Shown: in pieces, positions 54,581-63,248 of the stretch | Layout: every line of letters starts with the position of its first letter | How positions within the stretch are numbered: the stretch's first letter is position 1 | Assembly (NCBI RefSeq): GCF_029457495.1 | Contig: NZ_CP120361.1 | Coordinates: 2,248,001 to 2,312,000, forward strand | DNA length: 64,000 nt | DNA from: Chelativorans sp. AA-79 | GTDB taxonomy: Bacteria > Pseudomonadota > Alphaproteobacteria > Rhizobiales > Rhizobiaceae | Direction: 5' to 3' | Made by a program: the position numbers and the translations under genes | The notes under the pieces: model-generated | Databases searched by the model: none | What the model saw: the letters and a program-made list of their open reading frames with translations, nothing else | Told to the model about the DNA's origin: nothing

Positions 54581-55279
54581 CTAAACCGCGGCGCCGATAT
54601 TGTGCTTGCGCTTCATCAGATCCTTGGCGGTCTCGACCGCCACTGCCGCATCTCGGCAATACGCGTCCGCGCCCACGGCCTTGCCGAATTCCTCGTTGAG
54701 CGGCGCGCCGCCGACGAGCACGATGAAATCGTCGCGGATGCCCTTTTCCTTCAAGGTGTCGATGACGACCTTCATATAGGGCATGGTGGTGGTGAGCAGG
54801 GCGGACATGCCGATGATGTCCGGCTGGTGCTTCTCGATGGCGTCGAGATAGTTCTCCACCGGATTGTTGATGCCCAGATCGATGACCTCGAAGCCGGCGC
54901 CTTCCATCATCATGCCAACGAGATTCTTGCCGATGTCGTGGATGTCGCCCTTCACGGTCCCGATGACCATCTTGCCCTGCTTGGGGGCGCCGGTCTCCAC
55001 CAGAAGCGGGCGCAGTATGAACATGCCGGCCTTCATCGCATTGGCCGAGAGCAGCACCTCCGGCACGAAGAGGATGCCGTCGCGGAAATCCTCGCCGACA
55101 ATGCGCATGCCTTCGACCAGGGCCTGGGTCAGCACGTCATAGGGGGCCCAGCCGCGATCCAGCAGAATGCGCGTGCCTTCCTCGATCTCCTCCTTCAGCC
55201 CGTCATAAAGATCGTCGTGCATCTGCTGCACGAGCTCGTCGTCTGGAAGCTCCGAAAGAATGATTTCGTCGTCGGACAT
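54581..55279 (-). CDS. mtgC: Corrinoid methyl-carrier protein (MtgC/MttC type)
   Basis: A 232-aa corrinoid protein. The N-terminal helical domain (about 15-95) caps the B12 site, and the Rossmann B12-binding domain follows. The axial ligand His is H114 in DIHDIG (112-117), the DxHxxG motif. Then come ALLTTTMPYM and VLVGGAPLNEEFG. It carries the methyl group from the MttB-type methyltransferase to mtgA. It is divergent from the mttB-type gene, with an 18-bp palindrome in the shared promoter. Confidence 0.92.
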   Translation of the reverse strand: MSDDEIILSELPDDELVQQMHDDLYDGLKEEIEEGTRILLDRGWAPYDVLTQALVEGMRIVGEDFRDGILFVPEVLLSANAMKAGMFILRPLLVETGAPKQGKMVIGTVKGDIHDIGKNLVGMMMEGAGFEVIDLGINNPVENYLDAIEKHQPDIIGMSALLTTTMPYMKVVIDTLKEKGIRDDFIVLVGGAPLNEEFGKAVGADAYCRDAAVAVETAKDLMKRKHNIGAAV

Positions 55280-55358
55280 TCCTGGCTCCTGCCTTACGCC
55301 GTCCGGCCATTACCGTCTGCACCTAGATAAGCCGTCCCCGGCCGCTTTCCATAGCCGA

Positions 55359-55376
55359 TTTGCGACGCGTTGCAAA
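55359..55376. promoter_or_regulatory. Palindrome between mttB-type and corrinoid-protein genes
   Basis: TTTGCGACG/CGTTGCAAA, 9-bp arms with one mismatch and no spacer. It lies in the 296-bp divergent region. Its reverse strand reads GTCGCAAA followed by TCGG, the motif also seen upstream of the dehydrogenase and glxA genes, so it may be a GlxA-type regulator site. Confidence 0.45.
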
Positions 55377-55575
55377 AGGAAAGCGACTGGAACTGCTAAG
55401 CTTTTCGGACAAGTTCAGCGGAATTCGTCTTCGGCGCGGATACCTTTCATGCGCTCCGCTCTTATTGCGACATGTGCTGGCGCTTGCTGAACGTCCGGCC
55501 GCGCGCCCGCGAATAGGATGCGGCCGAATGAGGCGGCACCATCGGGAAGGTATGCCGCGGCCAGGGATCGGAGCC

Positions 55576-57168
55576 ATGAACCAAATGCCTGCGGACGAAA
55601 ACACGGCAGCCGAAGCCACCGAGGCAAGGCGCGGGCGTGGCGGACGGGGCGAACGTGGCGGTGCCGCCGCGCGGCGCGCGGCGCGCAGCGGCGGAGGCCC
55701 CGGCCAGCAGCTCACCTATGTCACGCGAAAACTGCCTGTCTATGAGGTGCTGGGCGAGGAGGGGATCGCTCTCATCGAAGCCAATGCGGATACGGTGCTC
55801 GAGGAGGTAGGCATCGAGTTCCGCGGAGATGCCGAGGCGCTTGCGCTATGGAAGGAAGCCGGCGCCGAGGTGAAGGGCGAGCGCATCCATTTTCCCAAGG
55901 GACTGTGCCGCAGCCTGCTCAGCACCGCGCCCTCCATCTTCACGCAGCATGCGCGCAATCCGGAGCGTTCCGTTCAGATAGGCGGCGACGCCACGGTGTT
56001 CGCGCCCGTCTACGGTCCGCCCTTCGTGCGCGATCTCGACGGCAACCGCCGCTACGCCACGGTGGAGGATTTCCGCAATTTCGTGAAGCTCGCCTATATG
56101 GCGCCCAACATCCACCATTCCGGGGGCACGGTGTGCGAGCCGGTGGACGTGCCGGTGAACAAGCGCCACCTCGACATGGTCTACGCGCATATGCGCTTTT
56201 CCGACAAGCCGTTCATGGGTTCGGTGACGGCGCCTGAGCGGGCGGAGGACACGGTGGCCATGGCGAAGATCCTCTTCGGCGAGGATTTCGTAGACCAGAA
56301 CACCGTGATCATCAGCCTCATCAACGCCAATTCGCCCATGGTGTTCGACGAGACCATGCTGGGGGCGGCGAAGGTCTACGCCCGCCACAACCAGGCGACC
56401 ATCATCACGCCCTTCATCCTGGCCGGCGCCATGAGCCCGGTGACGGTGGCCGGCACGCTGACGCAGGTATTGGCGGAGGTGCTGGCGGGAGCCGCCTTCA
56501 CCCAGCTCGTGCGGCCGGGCGCGCCGGTCGTCTTCGGCACCTTCGCCTCGTCCATATCCATGCAATCGGGCGCGCCCACGTTCGGGACGCCGGAGCCTTC
56601 GCTCGTCTCCTATGGCGCAGCGCAGCTCGCCCGGCGGCTGGGCCTGCCCTTCCGCACGGGCGGATCGCTTACGGCTTCCAAGGTCTCGGACGCGCAGGCG
56701 GCCTACGAAAGCGCCAACACGCTCAATTCCACCATGCTCGCCGGCACGAATTTCGTGCTGCACGCGGCAGGCTGGCTCGAAGGCGGGCTCGTCTCCTCCT
56801 ACGAGAAATTCATGATGGATGTGGACCAGCTCGGGATGCAGCAGCGCATTGCCGAAGGCGTCGATCTTTCGGAGAACGGCCAGGCTATGGACGCGATCCG
56901 CGAGGTGGGACCCGGCAGCCATTATCTCGGCTGCGCGCATACCCAGGCGAATTTCCAGACCGCCTTCTACCGTTCCGCGATCGCCGACAACAATTCCTAC
57001 GAGCAATGGTCGTCCGAAGGGGAGAAGGCGGCGCATCAGCGCGCCGGCCAGCTCGCCCGGCAGTGGCTCGACACCTACCAGGCACCGGCGCTGGACGAAG
57101 CGATCGACGAGGCTCTCAAGGATTTCGTGGCGCGGAAGAAGGACTCCATGCCCGACGCCTTCTCCTGA
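55576..57168 (+). CDS. MttB-family corrinoid methyltransferase (glycine betaine/trimethylamine type, non-pyrrolysine)
   Basis: A 530-aa member of the trimethylamine methyltransferase (MttB) superfamily. No in-frame TAG is present, so it lacks the pyrrolysine of true MttB and belongs with glycine-betaine/quaternary-amine methyltransferases such as MtgB. The TIM-barrel motifs include FVRDLDGNRRYATVEDFRNF, GSVTAPERAED and SMQSGAPTFGTPEPSLVSYG. The N-terminal 45 residues are Arg/Gly-rich (RRGRGGRGERGG). Substrate not proven. The ATG at 55576 is used; an ATG at 55528 would add 16 residues. It is divergent from its corrinoid protein. Confidence 0.88.
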   Translation: MNQMPADENTAAEATEARRGRGGRGERGGAAARRAARSGGGPGQQLTYVTRKLPVYEVLGEEGIALIEANADTVLEEVGIEFRGDAEALALWKEAGAEVKGERIHFPKGLCRSLLSTAPSIFTQHARNPERSVQIGGDATVFAPVYGPPFVRDLDGNRRYATVEDFRNFVKLAYMAPNIHHSGGTVCEPVDVPVNKRHLDMVYAHMRFSDKPFMGSVTAPERAEDTVAMAKILFGEDFVDQNTVIISLINANSPMVFDETMLGAAKVYARHNQATIITPFILAGAMSPVTVAGTLTQVLAEVLAGAAFTQLVRPGAPVVFGTFASSISMQSGAPTFGTPEPSLVSYGAAQLARRLGLPFRTGGSLTASKVSDAQAAYESANTLNSTMLAGTNFVLHAAGWLEGGLVSSYEKFMMDVDQLGMQQRIAEGVDLSENGQAMDAIREVGPGSHYLGCAHTQANFQTAFYRSAIADNNSYEQWSSEGEKAAHQRAGQLARQWLDTYQAPALDEAIDEALKDFVARKKDSMPDAFS

Positions 57169-57343
57169 AGGGAGCCCGCGACAGGCCGGGCTATAGTGGC
57201 CGAAATCATCCGCGAAGAGGTCTGGCGCTCCATCATGCGCCAGATGTGACGCGCCTCCGCGTGGACGCCCGCATTCCATTCCTTTGTGATCGGCTGGCCT
57301 CCGGCTCTGCCCGGCCGGAGGCACCTGGCGCTTGATAAAAGAT

Positions 57344-57361
57344 ATATCTCTTGATAGATAT
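57344..57361. promoter_or_regulatory. PadR-type operator candidate
   Basis: Inverted repeat ATATCT-CTTGAT-AGATAT, 33 bp before the PadR start. It also overlaps a palindrome AGATATATCT. This AT-rich element fits a PadR/NfeR-type auto-operator. Confidence 0.5.
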
Positions 57362-57393
57362 GTCGTATCAAAGTTATTACGCAGGAGAATCCG

Positions 57394-57996
57394 ATGCGTG
57401 GAATGCATTCACACAGGCATCATGGATGCCGGCACGACTGGGCCATTGCCGCCGCGCGCGGCTCTTTCGGTGGTGGTGGTTTCCGCGGCGGGCGCGGCGG
57501 AGGCGGTCCGTTCGGCCGTCATCGCGGCGGGCCTTTCGGCGGCCGCGGCGGGCGGATGTTCGATTCGGGCGCGCTGCGCCTGGTCGTGCTCGGTCTGATC
57601 GCGGAAGAGCCACGCCACGGCTACGACATCATCAAGGCGCTGGAGGCCCGGTTCCAGGGCGCCTATAGCCCGAGCCCCGGCGCCATCTATCCGATGCTCC
57701 AGATGATGGAGGAAGCGGATCTTCTTTCTTCCGAGACCACCGGGAACAAGCGGCTCTTCTCGATCACCGAAGAGGGGCGGGTCTATCTCGACGAGCACCG
57801 GGAGGAACTCGACCGCATCAACGCGCAGCTCGACGCGGCCTCATCGGAGATGCAGGATGTGGCGCTGGGGGAGGCGCTGGGCGCTCTGCGCCACGAGCTT
57901 TTCCGCAAGATGCGCAGCGGCGAGCTGGATGCCGAGCAGGCGCGCAAGGCTCTGGAGATCCTGAGGCGGGCGCTTGACGAGCTGAACAGGTTGTAA
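57394..57996 (+). CDS. NfeR/YqjI-like PadR family metal-responsive regulator
   Basis: A 200-aa PadR regulator. The N-terminal 50 residues are His- and Gly-rich (HSHRHHGCRHDW, then RGGRGGGGPFGRHRGG). The PadR winged helix (about 58-135) has LRLVVLGLIAEEPRHGYDIIKALE and SPSPGAIYPMLQMMEEADL. The make-up is that of E. coli YqjI/NfeR, a nickel-responsive repressor of a siderophore-interacting reductase. No such reductase gene is adjacent; the mttB gene precedes it by 225 bp. AGGAG ribosome-binding site before the ATG. Confidence 0.85.
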   Translation: MRGMHSHRHHGCRHDWAIAAARGSFGGGGFRGGRGGGGPFGRHRGGPFGGRGGRMFDSGALRLVVLGLIAEEPRHGYDIIKALEARFQGAYSPSPGAIYPMLQMMEEADLLSSETTGNKRLFSITEEGRVYLDEHREELDRINAQLDAASSEMQDVALGEALGALRHELFRKMRSGELDAEQARKALEILRRALDELNRL

Positions 57997-58024
57997 GACC
58001 AGACCACTCGCCAGTGGCGGGCCT

Positions 58025-59044
58025 TCAGCCGCGCGAACGGCGGCGTTCGCGGCGGCCGGCACCGGCACTTTCGGCGCCGCTCTGGTTCGCCGCCTTGTTG
58101 CGCATCGGGCCGACGCGGGCTTCGATCTCCTGCACGCTGGGGCGGTGCGCCTTGGCGTGACTGTCGAGCGCCTTGCGCATCGCGGCAAGATGCTCGAAGG
58201 ACGTGCCGCAGCAGCCGCCGACGATCCTCGCCCCGCCGTCGATGGCGAGGCGTACATAATCGGCCATCAGCTCCGGCGTGCCGGAATAATGGATTTCGGT
58301 CCCGCGGAATTCCGGAATGCCGCAATTGCCCTTCACGATGATGGTGCTATCGGGCTTCGCTTCGGACATGTCGAGCAGGGCCGCCAGGATGTCGGGCGCA
58401 CCGACGCCGCAATTGGCGCCGACGGCGAGCGGCTTCTCCTCGATATCGTCCACCACGCCGTGGATGTCCTTCGGCGCCAGGCCCATCATCGTGCGGCCGG
58501 CGGTGTCGAACGATCCCGTATAAGTGTAGGGGAGGCCGACGCGCACGGCGGCTTCCGCCGCGGCGTGAATCTCCTCCGGCGCAGACATGGTCTCGATCCA
58601 GGCCACGTCCGCGCCGCCTGCCTTGAGCCCCTCCATCTGCTCGACAAAGGCTTCCACGGCCTCCTCGTAGGTCATCGCACCGAGCGGCTGCAAAAGCTCG
58701 CCCGTTGGGCCGACGGAGCCTGCCACGATGACGCGCCGGCCGGCACGATCGGCCACGCCGCGGGCAATCTCGGCGGCCTTCTTGTTCAGTTCGAACACAC
58801 GGTCCTGCGCGTGATGCAGCTTCAGCCGCTGGCGCGTGCCGCCGAAGGAGTTTGTGAGGATGATGTCGGCGCCCGCATCGACGAAACCCTGATGCAGCGC
58901 CTCGATCTTCTGCGGCTCGGTCTCATTCCAGAGCTCTGGCGCCTCGCCGGACTGGAGGCCCATCGCGAAAAGATTCGTTCCCGTCGCGCCATCGGCGAGG
59001 AGAACGCCTTTTTCCGCCAGCAGCGCGTCAATCGGATTGTGCAT
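58025..59044 (-). CDS. bmt: Homocysteine/betaine-homocysteine S-methyltransferase family
   Basis: A 339-aa Zn-dependent homocysteine methyltransferase domain without cobalamin domains. The Zn ligands are Cys212 (GANCGVG) and Cys278/Cys279 (GGCCGT). The N-terminal motif is LLADGATGTNLFAMG. It belongs with the rhizobial Bmt group, in which methyl donors include glycine betaine. It ends in a basic tail (GAGRRERRRSRG). A perfect SahR-like 22-bp palindrome lies 42 bp upstream, linking it to methionine-cycle control. Convergent with the PadR gene. Confidence 0.9.
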   Translation of the reverse strand: MHNPIDALLAEKGVLLADGATGTNLFAMGLQSGEAPELWNETEPQKIEALHQGFVDAGADIILTNSFGGTRQRLKLHHAQDRVFELNKKAAEIARGVADRAGRRVIVAGSVGPTGELLQPLGAMTYEEAVEAFVEQMEGLKAGGADVAWIETMSAPEEIHAAAEAAVRVGLPYTYTGSFDTAGRTMMGLAPKDIHGVVDDIEEKPLAVGANCGVGAPDILAALLDMSEAKPDSTIIVKGNCGIPEFRGTEIHYSGTPELMADYVRLAIDGGARIVGGCCGTSFEHLAAMRKALDSHAKAHRPSVQEIEARVGPMRNKAANQSGAESAGAGRRERRRSRG

Positions 59045-59085
59045 GGAAAAACCTTCGCAGCTGATGCGGTCGTCATTGGAATAAC

Positions 59086-59107
59086 GATATAAAGAAGTCT
59101 TTATATC
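59086..59107. promoter_or_regulatory. SahR/SamR-like palindrome upstream of bmt
   Basis: A perfect 22-bp palindrome with 10-bp arms GATATAAAGA / TCTTTATATC and centre AG. The same element with one arm mismatch occurs upstream of the THF methyltransferase gene at 51858-51879. Confidence 0.65.
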
Positions 59108-59194
59108 AGGTCAAACGAAATGCAGCCGCAGCGCCGCCTGAGCGGCGAACCGGTCAGGTCTGACCTAGGGTGATTTGAAAGGGATCGGATTTCC
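59108..59194. other. Intergenic stretch with a second dyad
   Basis: No ORF is visible. It contains GGTCAG-GT-CTGACC (59152-59165), a 6-bp-armed palindrome of unknown use, lying between the bmt operator and the minus-strand ncRNA terminator. Confidence 0.3.
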
Positions 59195-59375
59195 AAAAAA
59201 GGCAAAACCGCGTTCTCCGGTGAAGAGGAACGCGGTCTTAAACGCACTACTCTGCGCCCGCCGCTTACCGATACGCTGCGAGGGCGGCCGCTCCGGTACG
59301 CGAGACCTTTTCCGGAGTCGGGGAGGCTTCGATGTCCGCCTCGTCTGCTGTTTTAGCCGGACATCGTTACCGGGA
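59195..59375 (-). ncRNA. Candidate structured ncRNA with intrinsic terminator
   Basis: A 345-bp gap between mmsB and bmt has no ORF but contains successive stems that suit the minus strand. They are GATGTCCG/CGGACATC (59331-59365), CTCCGG/CCGGAG (59291-59317) and finally ACCGCGTTC/GAACGCGGT (59207-59236). On the minus strand the last is followed by TTT-GCC-TTTTTT, an intrinsic terminator. The unit is about 180 nt and is of a size and structure typical of a small RNA. The family is not recognised. The 5' end is unknown. Confidence 0.45.
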
Positions 59376-59452
59376 GGTTAGCAAGTGCTTGCACAATCCT
59401 TAATTCCGGATTTTTTGCGGCAGAAAGTTGCTCTGCCGGGCTTTTCGGGAGC

Positions 59453-60349
59453 TCAACTCTTCTCCACGGCCGCCTTGCCGCGCAGGAATTCGATGATGCC
59501 CGAGAAATCCTTGCCTCCTTGGCCCATGGCTTCGAAGATCGCGTAGATCTGTGCGGCCTCCGCTCCGAGCGGGGTCGCCGCGCCCGCGCCTTGCGCGGCC
59601 TCCTGGGCCAGTCGCAGATCCTTCAGCATCAGGCTCGCGGCGAATCCCGGCTGGTAGCCGCGATTGGCGGGGGAGGCGGGCACCGGCCCCGGCACCGGGC
59701 AGTAGGTGGTGAGCGACCAGCACTGGCCGGAGGAGGTGGAGGCCACGTCGAAAAGGGCCTGGTGCGAAAGCCCCAGCTTTTCCGCCAGCACGAAGGCTTC
59801 GCCGACGGCGATCATCGAGACGCCGAGAATCATGTTGTTGCAGATCTTTGCGGCCTGACCGGCGCCATCCCCGCCGCAATGGACGATGCGGCCGGCCATG
59901 GGCTGAAGCACCGGTTCCGCAATGGCGAAGGCTTCGTCGGAGCCGCCGGCCATGAAGGTGAGCGTGCCCGCTTCCGCGCCGCCCACGCCGCCCGAGACGG
60001 GCGCGTCGATCGACAACAGGCCGTGCTCGGCGGCAATCGCGTGCGCCTTGCGTGCCGACGCCACGTCGATGGTCGAGGAATCGATGAAGAGCGTGCCCTT
60101 AGCCGCCTTCGGCACCAGGTGCTCGTAGACGGAGAGCACATGCTTGCCCGCGGGAAGCATGGTGATCACCACCTCCGCCCCCTCGATCGCCGCCTCGGCG
60201 CTCGTGGCCACATCCACCCCGTTGCCGGCGGCCTTGTCCAGGCTTTCGGGAACGAGGTCGAAGCCCTGCACCTGGTGCCCGGCCTTGACGAGGTTGGCGG
60301 CCATCGGGTTTCCCATATTGCCGAGGCCGATAAAGGCGATGGTGGTCAT
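59453..60349 (-). CDS. mmsB: 3-hydroxyisobutyrate dehydrogenase
   Basis: Valine catabolism: oxidises 3-hydroxyisobutyrate to methylmalonate semialdehyde with NAD+. It is a 298-aa beta-hydroxyacid dehydrogenase. The dinucleotide motif is FIGLGNMGNPMAANLVKAGH, followed by the family signature DAPVSGGVGGAEAGTL and the catalytic Lys in GAGQAAKICNNM. It lies 128 bp downstream of an acyl-CoA dehydrogenase on the same strand, a common valine-degradation pair. Confidence 0.93.
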   Translation of the reverse strand: MTTIAFIGLGNMGNPMAANLVKAGHQVQGFDLVPESLDKAAGNGVDVATSAEAAIEGAEVVITMLPAGKHVLSVYEHLVPKAAKGTLFIDSSTIDVASARKAHAIAAEHGLLSIDAPVSGGVGGAEAGTLTFMAGGSDEAFAIAEPVLQPMAGRIVHCGGDGAGQAAKICNNMILGVSMIAVGEAFVLAEKLGLSHQALFDVASTSSGQCWSLTTYCPVPGPVPASPANRGYQPGFAASLMLKDLRLAQEAAQGAGAATPLGAEAAQIYAIFEAMGQGGKDFSGIIEFLRGKAAVEKS

Positions 60350-60477
60350 GTGTCTCCTCCGAGCTGAGGCGGTAGGGGAATAGGGTGGTGAGGCAGAGAA
60401 TGAGCGAGGGCCGCCGAGGCGTGTCGATGTTCAGGCATGGAGCGCCAGCGCAGCAATCGAAACGACTGTCCCAAACC

Positions 60478-61641
60478 CTACCGCCCTCCAACCAAATGCC
60501 GCGCGATGATGACGCGCATGATCTCGTTCGTGCCTTCCAGGATCTGGTGCACGCGCAGGTCGCGCACCAGCTTCTCCAGTCCGTAGTCGTGCAGGTAGCC
60601 ATAGCCGCCGTGAAGCTGGAGCGCATCGTTGGCCACCTCGAAGCAGGTGTCGGTGACGAAGCGCTTGGCCATGGCCGACCATTTGGGGGCATCCGGCTCC
60701 CTGGCGTCCAGCTTGGCGGCGGCGGCGTAGAGGAGCTGGCGCGCGGCAGCGAGGCCGGTCTCCATGTCGGCGAGCTTGAACTGCAGTGCCTGGAAGCGGT
60801 TGACCGGCTGCCCGAATGCCCTTCGCTCGGCCGTATAGGCGAGCGCCTTCTCATGCGCGGCCTGGGCGCCGCCCAGGGAGCAGGCGGCGATGTTGAGCCG
60901 GCCGCCGTCGAGGCCGGCCATGGCGATGCGGAAGCCGTCGCCCTCGCTGCCGAGCAGGTTTTCCGCCGGCACCCGGCAATCCTCGAAGATCACCTGCCGG
61001 GTCGGCTGCATGTGCCAGCCCATCTTCTTCTCGAGCGGGCCGAAGGAGAGACCCGGCGCATCCTTTGACACCACGAGCGCGGAAATGCCCTTCGGGCCTT
61101 CCTCGCCCGTGCGCGCCATGACCACGTAGAGGTCCGACACGCCGGCGCCGGAGATGAACTGCTTCGTGCCGTTGAGGACGTAGTGACCGCCGGACTTCTG
61201 CGCCCGCGTCTTGAGTGCCGCGGCATCGGAGCCGGAGCCGGGCTCCGTCAGGCAGTAGCTCGCGAGCCATTCCATGGATGTGAGCTTCGGCAGGAGCCGG
61301 CCGCGGAGCTCCCCGTCGCCGAATGTATCGATCATCCAGGCGGCCATGTTGTGGATGGAGACGAAGGAGGAGAAGCCGGGGCAGGCGGCGGCCAGCGCCT
61401 CGAAGATCAGCACTGCGTCGAGCCGCTTCAGCCCGGAGCCGCCATATTCCTCCGAGCAGTAGATGCCGCCGAAGCCGAGCGGCCCGGTCTCACGAATGAC
61501 ATCGACGGGAAAGTGGCGCTCCCGGTCCCATTCGAGCGCGAAGGGCGCCACGCGGTCGGCCGCGAAGCTTCGCGTCATCTCGTAAATGGCGCGCTGATCG
61601 GAATTGAGCTCGAATTGACCGGATTCCTCCCCGGCTGTCAT
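60478..61641 (-). CDS. Acyl-CoA dehydrogenase (isobutyryl-CoA type)
   Basis: A 387-aa flavoprotein. Motifs are [15 protein letters not shown] near the N-terminus, the FAD-binding [17 protein letters not shown], and the C-terminal [19 protein letters not shown] with catalytic-loop [19 protein letters not shown]. Residues GGYG and EGTNEIMRV mark the isobutyryl-CoA dehydrogenase group (ACAD8), consistent with mmsB downstream. Other short-branched acyl-CoA substrates cannot be excluded. It is divergent from cobQ. Confidence 0.9.
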   Translation of the reverse strand: MTAGEESGQFELNSDQRAIYEMTRSFAADRVAPFALEWDRERHFPVDVIRETGPLGFGGIYCSEEYGGSGLKRLDAVLIFEALAAACPGFSSFVSIHNMAAWMIDTFGDGELRGRLLPKLTSMEWLASYCLTEPGSGSDAAALKTRAQKSGGHYVLNGTKQFISGAGVSDLYVVMARTGEEGPKGISALVVSKDAPGLSFGPLEKKMGWHMQPTRQVIFEDCRVPAENLLGSEGDGFRIAMAGLDGGRLNIAACSLGGAQAAHEKALAYTAERRAFGQPVNRFQALQFKLADMETGLAAARQLLYAAAAKLDAREPDAPKWSAMAKRFVTDTCFEVANDALQLHGGYGYLHDYGLEKLVRDLRVHQILEGTNEIMRVIIARHLVGGR

Positions 61642-61746
61642 TCTTCTCCTCCCAAGAGTCTTCCTCGGAGTGCGAGTTTAGTGCATTGGGTTGCGCGCGC
61701 AATGCAAGGTTCCGCACAGGGGCTGTGCGCTTCGGAAGGAGGGCGG

Positions 61747-63213
61747 ATGGCGCGTGCCGTCATGCTGCAGGGAACGGGTTCGGACGTGGGCAAGACCGTG
61801 CTCGTCGCGGGGCTCTGCCGCGCCGCGCGTCGGCGCGGGCTGAAGGTGCGCCCGTTCAAGCCGCAGAACATGTCCAACAATGCCGCCGTCGCGGCCATTC
61901 CAGGCGAGGAGGCGGAGGGCGAGATCGGCCGCGCGCAATGGCTGCAGGCGCTCGCCTGTGGCGTGGCGCCGACGGTGCATATGAATCCTGTGCTGCTCAA
62001 ACCGCAGAGCGATATCGGTGCGCAGGTGGTGGTGCAGGGCAGGGTGCATTGCGAGGCGAGGGCAAGGGATTACGGCGCACTCAAGAAGCACCTGCTTTCC
62101 GCAGTGATGGATTCCTGGGAGAAGGTGGGCGAGGGGGCAGACCTCGTGATCGTGGAGGGGGCCGGTTCGCCGGCCGAGATCAACCTGCGCGACCGCGACA
62201 TCGCCAATATGGGCTTTGCCACGCGGGCGGATGTGCCGGTCATCCTCGTGGGCGATATCGACCGGGGCGGGGTGATCGCCGCACTCGCCGGCACGCATCT
62301 CATCCTGCCCGAGGAGGACCGGGCGATGGTGGAAGGCTTCATCATCAACAAGTTCCGCGGCGATCTTTCATTGTTCGATGAGGGGCTTGCAGCCATCACC
62401 CGCTTCACCGGCTGGCGTCCCTTCGGCATCGTCCCCTGGCTCGCCGAGGCGGCGCGGCTGCCGTCCGAGGATTCGGTCGTCCTGGAGCGCTTGAGAGCCG
62501 GAGATGCGCCGGGCCTGAAGGTCGCCGTGCCGATGCTGTCGCGGATCGCGAATTTCGACGACCTCGATCCGCTCAGGGCCGAGCCCGGCGTGGAGGTGGT
62601 GTTCGTGCCCCCCGGCCGTCGGTTGCCTGAAGATGGGTCGCTCGTGATTGTTCCGGGTACCAAGTCGACCATCGCCGATCTCGCCTTCCTGCGCCGGAAC
62701 GGCTGGGACAGGGACATTGCGGCACACCGTGCGCGCGGCGGCGCGGTCGTGGGGCTATGCGGCGGTTACCAGATGCTCGGCCGGCGCGTTCTGGACCCGC
62801 AGGGAATCGAAGGAAATCAGCGCGAGGCTGACGGGCTGGGCTTCCTCGACGTGGAAACGGTGATGGCGCCCGAGAAGGCCGTGCGCAATGTGGAGGCGCG
62901 CTCGGCCCGCTACCCGGTGCCTCTTTCCGGCTACGAGATCCATCTGGGCGAGACCACGGGGCCGGACTGCGGTCGCCCGGTGGCTTTTATCGGCGATAGG
63001 CCCGACGGCGCGATGTCGCCCGACGGCAGGGTGTTCGGCACCTATCTGCACGGACTCTTCGGAGCGGATGCCTTTCGCCGCGCCTTCCTGGCGGAGTTCG
63101 GCGTCAGGTCCACCGGCGGGTATCGCGAGCAGGTGGAAGCCGCCCTCGACGCCATCGCCGGCGATCTGGAGCGGCATCTCGATTGCGACGGGATCTTCGC
63201 CGCGGCGCGGTAG
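61747..63213 (+). CDS. cobQ: Cobyric acid synthase
   Basis: Amidates adenosyl-cobyrinic acid a,c-diamide to cobyric acid with glutamine and ATP in cobalamin synthesis. It is 488 aa. The N-terminal ATP-binding domain has Walker [10 protein letters not shown] (9-17) and [12 protein letters not shown]. The C-terminal glutamine amidotransferase domain contains the Cys nucleophile in [12 protein letters not shown] and the catalytic His in YLHGLFG. The ATG at 61747 follows GGAAGGAGGG. It is the only cob gene in the window and supplies cofactor for the corrinoid proteins. No cobalamin riboswitch precedes it. Confidence 0.95.
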   Translation: MARAVMLQGTGSDVGKTVLVAGLCRAARRRGLKVRPFKPQNMSNNAAVAAIPGEEAEGEIGRAQWLQALACGVAPTVHMNPVLLKPQSDIGAQVVVQGRVHCEARARDYGALKKHLLSAVMDSWEKVGEGADLVIVEGAGSPAEINLRDRDIANMGFATRADVPVILVGDIDRGGVIAALAGTHLILPEEDRAMVEGFIINKFRGDLSLFDEGLAAITRFTGWRPFGIVPWLAEAARLPSEDSVVLERLRAGDAPGLKVAVPMLSRIANFDDLDPLRAEPGVEVVFVPPGRRLPEDGSLVIVPGTKSTIADLAFLRRNGWDRDIAAHRARGGAVVGLCGGYQMLGRRVLDPQGIEGNQREADGLGFLDVETVMAPEKAVRNVEARSARYPVPLSGYEIHLGETTGPDCGRPVAFIGDRPDGAMSPDGRVFGTYLHGLFGADAFRRAFLAEFGVRSTGGYREQVEAALDAIAGDLERHLDCDGIFAAAR

Positions 63214-63248
63214 TATCTGTCCCGCAAGGGGAGAGGTGCCGCCACGTC

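Noticed and set aside
55576-57168. Pyrrolysine-type trimethylamine methyltransferase
   Set aside because: The frame is complete without any in-frame TAG, and no pyl genes are in the window.
61642-61746. Cobalamin riboswitch ahead of cobQ
   Set aside because: The short upstream region lacks the B12-box motif and could not hold the roughly 200-nt aptamer.
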